Program-made: the position numbers and the translations under genes | The notes under the pieces: model-generated | Told to the model about the DNA's origin: nothing | Database searches by the model: none | Seen by the model: the letters and a program-made list of their open reading frames with translations, nothing else | In this document: in pieces, positions 7,105-9,189 of the stretch | How positions within the stretch are numbered: the stretch's first letter is position 1 | How the letters are laid out: every line of letters starts with the position of its first letter | Source: Bacteroidota bacterium | Lineage (GTDB): Bacteria > Bacteroidota > Bacteroidia > Chitinophagales > Chitinophagaceae | Reading direction: 5' to 3' | Length of the DNA stretch: 9,189 nt | Assembly (NCBI GenBank): GCA_023386855.1 | Contig: JAEWIW010000267.1 | Location: forward strand, 1-9,189

Positions 7105-7560
7105 CTAATGCACTGAACCTTCAGCAGGTGCAGCCTGGTGTTTTTCACCATGTGCTGCCGGTTGCTCAGCTTTTGTTTTTGACCTTTCCACTTTATAAGG
7201 ATCGAATTCATTTCTCAGGTTCTTGAAAGAATTACCATCCCAAAGGAAGGCGCCGATGAACCAAACAAAAAGCAAAGCCGGGATAGCGATGGTCATGATC
7301 ATATTCCTTAATTCATCACCAAGGTGCATGAAGATGGAAATGATATAAAATGCTTTAGCAAGTGTCAGGATCACCATAATTCCCTTGATCAGTAATACCG
7401 CAAAGGCACCCATGCTGATGGCGTAGATGGATAGGCCAAGTCCCAGTTCAATAAGGGTGATGATCAGCAACACCCAGAAAGTTTTCCATATCCTGGAAGT
7501 ACTTTCCGCGGGTTCATGATGAAAGGTAATTTCGTTATAAGTATCGTTTGATTGTGACAT
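7105..7560 (-). CDS. Cytochrome c oxidase subunit IV family protein
   Basis: 151-aa inner-membrane subunit of a heme-copper oxidase, of the prokaryotic subunit IV (CyoD/CtaF-like) family, which stabilises the core subunits. Three transmembrane helices are visible: about residues 26-48 (WKTFWVLLIITLIELGLGLS), 52-79 (the AKAFYIISIFMHLGDE family block follows helix two) and 87-108. The N-terminus is polar with His14-His15. The C-terminus is a long hydrophilic tail rich in His, Ala and Glu (AAHGEKHQAAPAEGSVH), longer than in many CyoD proteins. It starts with ATG 7560, 37 bases after the 224-aa subunit III, in the order usual for Bacteroidetes oxidase clusters. Followed by the 9-bp repeat and terminator, it is the last structural subunit of the transcript. 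Confidence 0.88.
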   Translation of the reverse strand: MSQSNDTYNEITFHHEPAESTSRIWKTFWVLLIITLIELGLGLSIYAISMGAFAVLLIKGIMVILTLAKAFYIISIFMHLGDELRNMIMTIAIPALLFVWFIGAFLWDGNSFKNLRNEFDPYKVERSKTKAEQPAAHGEKHQAAPAEGSVH

Positions 7561-7597
7561 TATATTCGATTGAATTTGTTGGTTATTGGTTTGAAAC

Positions 7598-8272
7598 TTA
7601 GATCAGGTAGAAGCAAAGGAATACGAAAACCCAAACAAGGTCAACGAAGTGCCAGTAAAGTCCGGATTTTTCTACCATCAGGTAATGACCTCTCTTATCA
7701 AAATCGCCCTGCATGGCTTTGATCAGCATGATAATATTGATGATCACACCCGAAAACACGTGGAACCCATGGAATCCCGTGATGGTAAAGAAGAAGTTGG
7801 TAAAGTTGGTAGTTGATGCTGTTCCATCATGGTTCAGGAAAGGATTGCTACCCCACCATGCACCCTGGTGATATAGGTGATTCCATTCCCATGCCTGGCA
7901 GGCAAGGAAGGCGATACCTCCTAATACAGTCCATGCAAGCCATTTCACCACACCAGCCTTATTCATCTTATGTCCTTCATGCACGGCAAGTACCATGGTA
8001 ACGGAGCTCATGATCAGGATGAAGGTCATCAAGCTTACGAAAGCTAGTGGCAGATTAGCATGACCGGCGCCGGGAAAGCTGTTGAATACATGGTTAGGAT
8101 CAGGCCAGCTCGGGCTTGACATCCTGATAGTACCATATGAAATCAGGAATGCACCAAAGGTGAATGCATCACTCATCAGAAAATACCACATCATTAATTT
8201 TCCGTACTCCACATTGAAGGGACTCCTTCCACCACTCCACCATTTTTCATTAGCAGGAACTGCTTGTGCCAT
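7598..8272 (-). CDS. Cytochrome c oxidase subunit III (224 aa)
   Basis: Heme-copper oxidase subunit III, an inner-membrane protein that supports proton uptake and stability of subunit I. About five transmembrane helices: residues about 27-46 (MMWYFLMSDAFTFGAFLISY), 75-97, 112-129, 160-186 and 205-224. Family blocks are SPFNVEYGKLMMWYFLMSDA, AWEWNHLY, FFTITGFHGFHVFSG with the conserved His168 and His171, and YWHFVDLVWVFVF near the C-terminus. It starts at ATG 8272, with a charged N-terminus. It is the second of two adjacent subunit III genes, 59 bases after the first. Two copies are common in Bacteroidetes caa3-type clusters, and both are probably part of the same complex or of one long subunit III split in evolution. 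The call is secure. Confidence 0.94.
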   Translation of the reverse strand: MAQAVPANEKWWSGGRSPFNVEYGKLMMWYFLMSDAFTFGAFLISYGTIRMSSPSWPDPNHVFNSFPGAGHANLPLAFVSLMTFILIMSSVTMVLAVHEGHKMNKAGVVKWLAWTVLGGIAFLACQAWEWNHLYHQGAWWGSNPFLNHDGTASTTNFTNFFFTITGFHGFHVFSGVIINIIMLIKAMQGDFDKRGHYLMVEKSGLYWHFVDLVWVFVFLCFYLI

Positions 8273-8323
8273 GATACTGTTTTAAGGTTCTTGTTATATT
8301 ATCTGGTTATGATCTTTAGTTGT

Positions 8324-8339
8324 CACTGTTCTTACAGTG
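8324..8339. other. Small perfect hairpin at the end of the first subunit III gene
   Basis: CACTGT (8324-8329) and ACAGTG (8334-8339) form a perfect 6-bp stem with a four-base loop, overlapping the stop codon (8332-8334) of the 190-aa subunit III gene. It has no T run, so it is not a terminator; it could slow decay or mark mRNA processing between the two subunit III genes, or be chance. Confidence 0.3.
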
Positions 8340-8904
8340 TATATAAAAAGAAAATGAATAAATAGATCCAAAGAAAATCCACGAAATGCCAGTAAGTTCC
8401 CATTACTTCAATAGATACGGGGTTATAGTTCCTGACCTTCCTGCTGAAGGCTTTCAGGAAAATAACCAGCAAGGCAATTACTCCGCCAACCACATGCAGT
8501 CCATGCAATCCAAAGATCACATATAAAAACTGCCCGGCACCAGCACTTCCTTCCATGGTCACACCCCTGTCGAGCAATTGCATGAAGCCAATGATCTGCA
8601 GGGTAATAAATACTACACCCAGGATAGCGGTTGCCAGCACCAGCTTTCGGTAGTTATTCATTTTTCTTTCCCTGAACGACCTATTTGCAAGTTGTATAGT
8701 AACGCTACTGGCCAGCATGATAGCGGTGGAATAATAAAATATCACCGGCATCTCTATGGTTGACCAGCCTGGCAGGCTTTCCTTCACGATTACAGCACTG
8801 GTCATCCCTGCAAACATCATAATGATGCTTCCTATAGCAACCCATAAGGTAAACTTATGCGGGTGTATTTTGGTATTCCGTTCATTCACTACTTGTGTCA
8901 ACAC
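8332..8904 (-). CDS. Cytochrome c oxidase subunit III (190 aa)
   Basis: Second heme-copper oxidase subunit III-type membrane protein. Transmembrane helices lie at about residues 18-40, 54-72, 87-110, 126-150 and 170-189. The family signature is FGLHGLHVVGG (131-141, His134 and His137) and the C-terminal GTYWHFVDFLWIYLF, closely parallel to the downstream 224-aa paralogue. It is shorter than the paralogue: the region between helices one and two (PGWSTIEMP) is compact and there is no AWEWNHLY segment but GFMQLLDRG in its place. The start chosen is GTG 8904, 18 bases after the cyoE stop; TTG 8901 and GTG 8889 are alternatives and no ATG precedes the first helix early enough. No Shine-Dalgarno is evident. 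Function secure; start moderately so. Confidence 0.92.
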   Translation of the reverse strand: MLTQVVNERNTKIHPHKFTLWVAIGSIIMMFAGMTSAVIVKESLPGWSTIEMPVIFYYSTAIMLASSVTIQLANRSFRERKMNNYRKLVLATAILGVVFITLQIIGFMQLLDRGVTMEGSAGAGQFLYVIFGLHGLHVVGGVIALLVIFLKAFSRKVRNYNPVSIEVMGTYWHFVDFLWIYLFIFFLYTL

Positions 8905-8922
8905 TTTAATTCAGATTAATGA

Positions 8923-9189
8923 TCAAATTACTGTTTTGTCGGCAAGCAATGCAAACAGCACTACTGCCAGGTAAATATAGCTTCCAAACATCACTCTTCT
9001 CGCGGCCTGCCTGTTCATCTCCCTGTATAACCTAACACACTGGAGAATCATGACCAGGTTTGCCAGCAGCACGATCCAGAAACTGATGATACCACTCATT
9101 CCAAACAGGTAGGGTAACATTCCTACCGGCACCAGCACCAGTGAATAGATGACCGACTGGATAGCTGAATACTTTGTAGGGCCCTGTGT
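8923..9189 (-). CDS. cyoE: Protoheme IX farnesyltransferase (heme O synthase), C-terminal part; 5' end outside window
   Basis: Only the last 88 residues are in the window, in an open frame that runs off the right edge and begins TQGPTKYSAIQSVIYSLVLV. The block TQGP...YSLVLVPVGMLPYLFGMSG matches the C-terminal third of UbiA-type heme O synthases (CyoE/CtaB), which attach a farnesyl group to heme B to make heme O for the oxidase. Three C-terminal transmembrane helices are visible (around IQSVIYSLVLVPVGMLPYL, ISFWIVLLANLVMILQCV and MFGSYIYLAVVLFALLA). The catalytic Asp-rich motifs of UbiA enzymes are further upstream and not seen. An internal GTG at 9138 is not the true start. Its stop TGA lies 18 bases before subunit III, consistent with one transcript. 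Confidence 0.9.
   Translation of the reverse strand, partial: TQGPTKYSAIQSVIYSLVLVPVGMLPYLFGMSGIISFWIVLLANLVMILQCVRLYREMNRQAARRVMFGSYIYLAVVLFALLADKTVI

Noticed and set aside
7086..7119. CACTGAACC occurring twice, 25 bases apart, at the end of the subunit IV gene
   Set aside because: Only nine bases, two copies, one within coding sequence; likely chance.

Overview
The window looks like a chromosomal segment of a Bacteroidetes bacterium, probably of the Chitinophagaceae type. The evidence is an outer-membrane receptor with a carboxypeptidase-like regulatory domain, plug and barrel; genes with almost no Shine-Dalgarno sequences; a TAnnTTTG promoter element placed directly before a start codon; a DUF5522 gene beside trmB; and a cytochrome oxidase cluster with two adjacent subunit III genes followed by SCO and DUF420. 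The taxonomic call is inference from these features.

Left part, plus strand (1-4029): a manganese catalase gene running in from the left edge, a cytoplasmic DsbA/FrnE-like thioredoxin-fold protein, and a large TonB-dependent-receptor-like protein, separated by only 3 and 6 bases. The catalase is broken by a 16-bp tandem duplication (112-143) that shifts the frame and separates one manganese-ligand Glu from the rest of the protein.

Middle, plus strand (4041-5328): a compact cluster with its own promoter: trmB (tRNA m7G46 methyltransferase), a small Cys-rich DUF5522 protein, and an MGMT-fold alkyltransferase-like protein that has Ala in place of the alkyl-accepting Cys.

The convergent junction (5329-5447) is GC-rich. 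It is built from 7-bp-period repeats and an imperfect 16-bp-arm hairpin, and the repeats touch the stop codons of both flanking genes.

Right part, minus strand (9189 down to 5448): a terminal-oxidase biogenesis cluster, transcribed right to left. In order it holds the C-terminal part of heme O synthase (cyoE/ctaB), a 190-aa subunit III, a 224-aa subunit III, a subunit IV-type protein, then a six-copy 9-bp tandem repeat and a strong intrinsic terminator, then SCO (copper delivery to CuA), then DUF420 (an oxidase-assembly-type membrane protein). Together they would make heme O/A, build the membrane subunits and metallate the oxidase. Subunits I and II are not in the window and presumably lie further upstream. 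The terminator, with a possible promoter beyond it, suggests that SCO-DUF420 is at least partly uncoupled from the structural genes.

I see no mobile element, CRISPR array, RNA gene or defence system. Most of the window is ordinary core metabolism. The items worth a second look are the catalase-breaking duplication, the two unusual repeat regions, and the two enzymes with altered catalytic residues.
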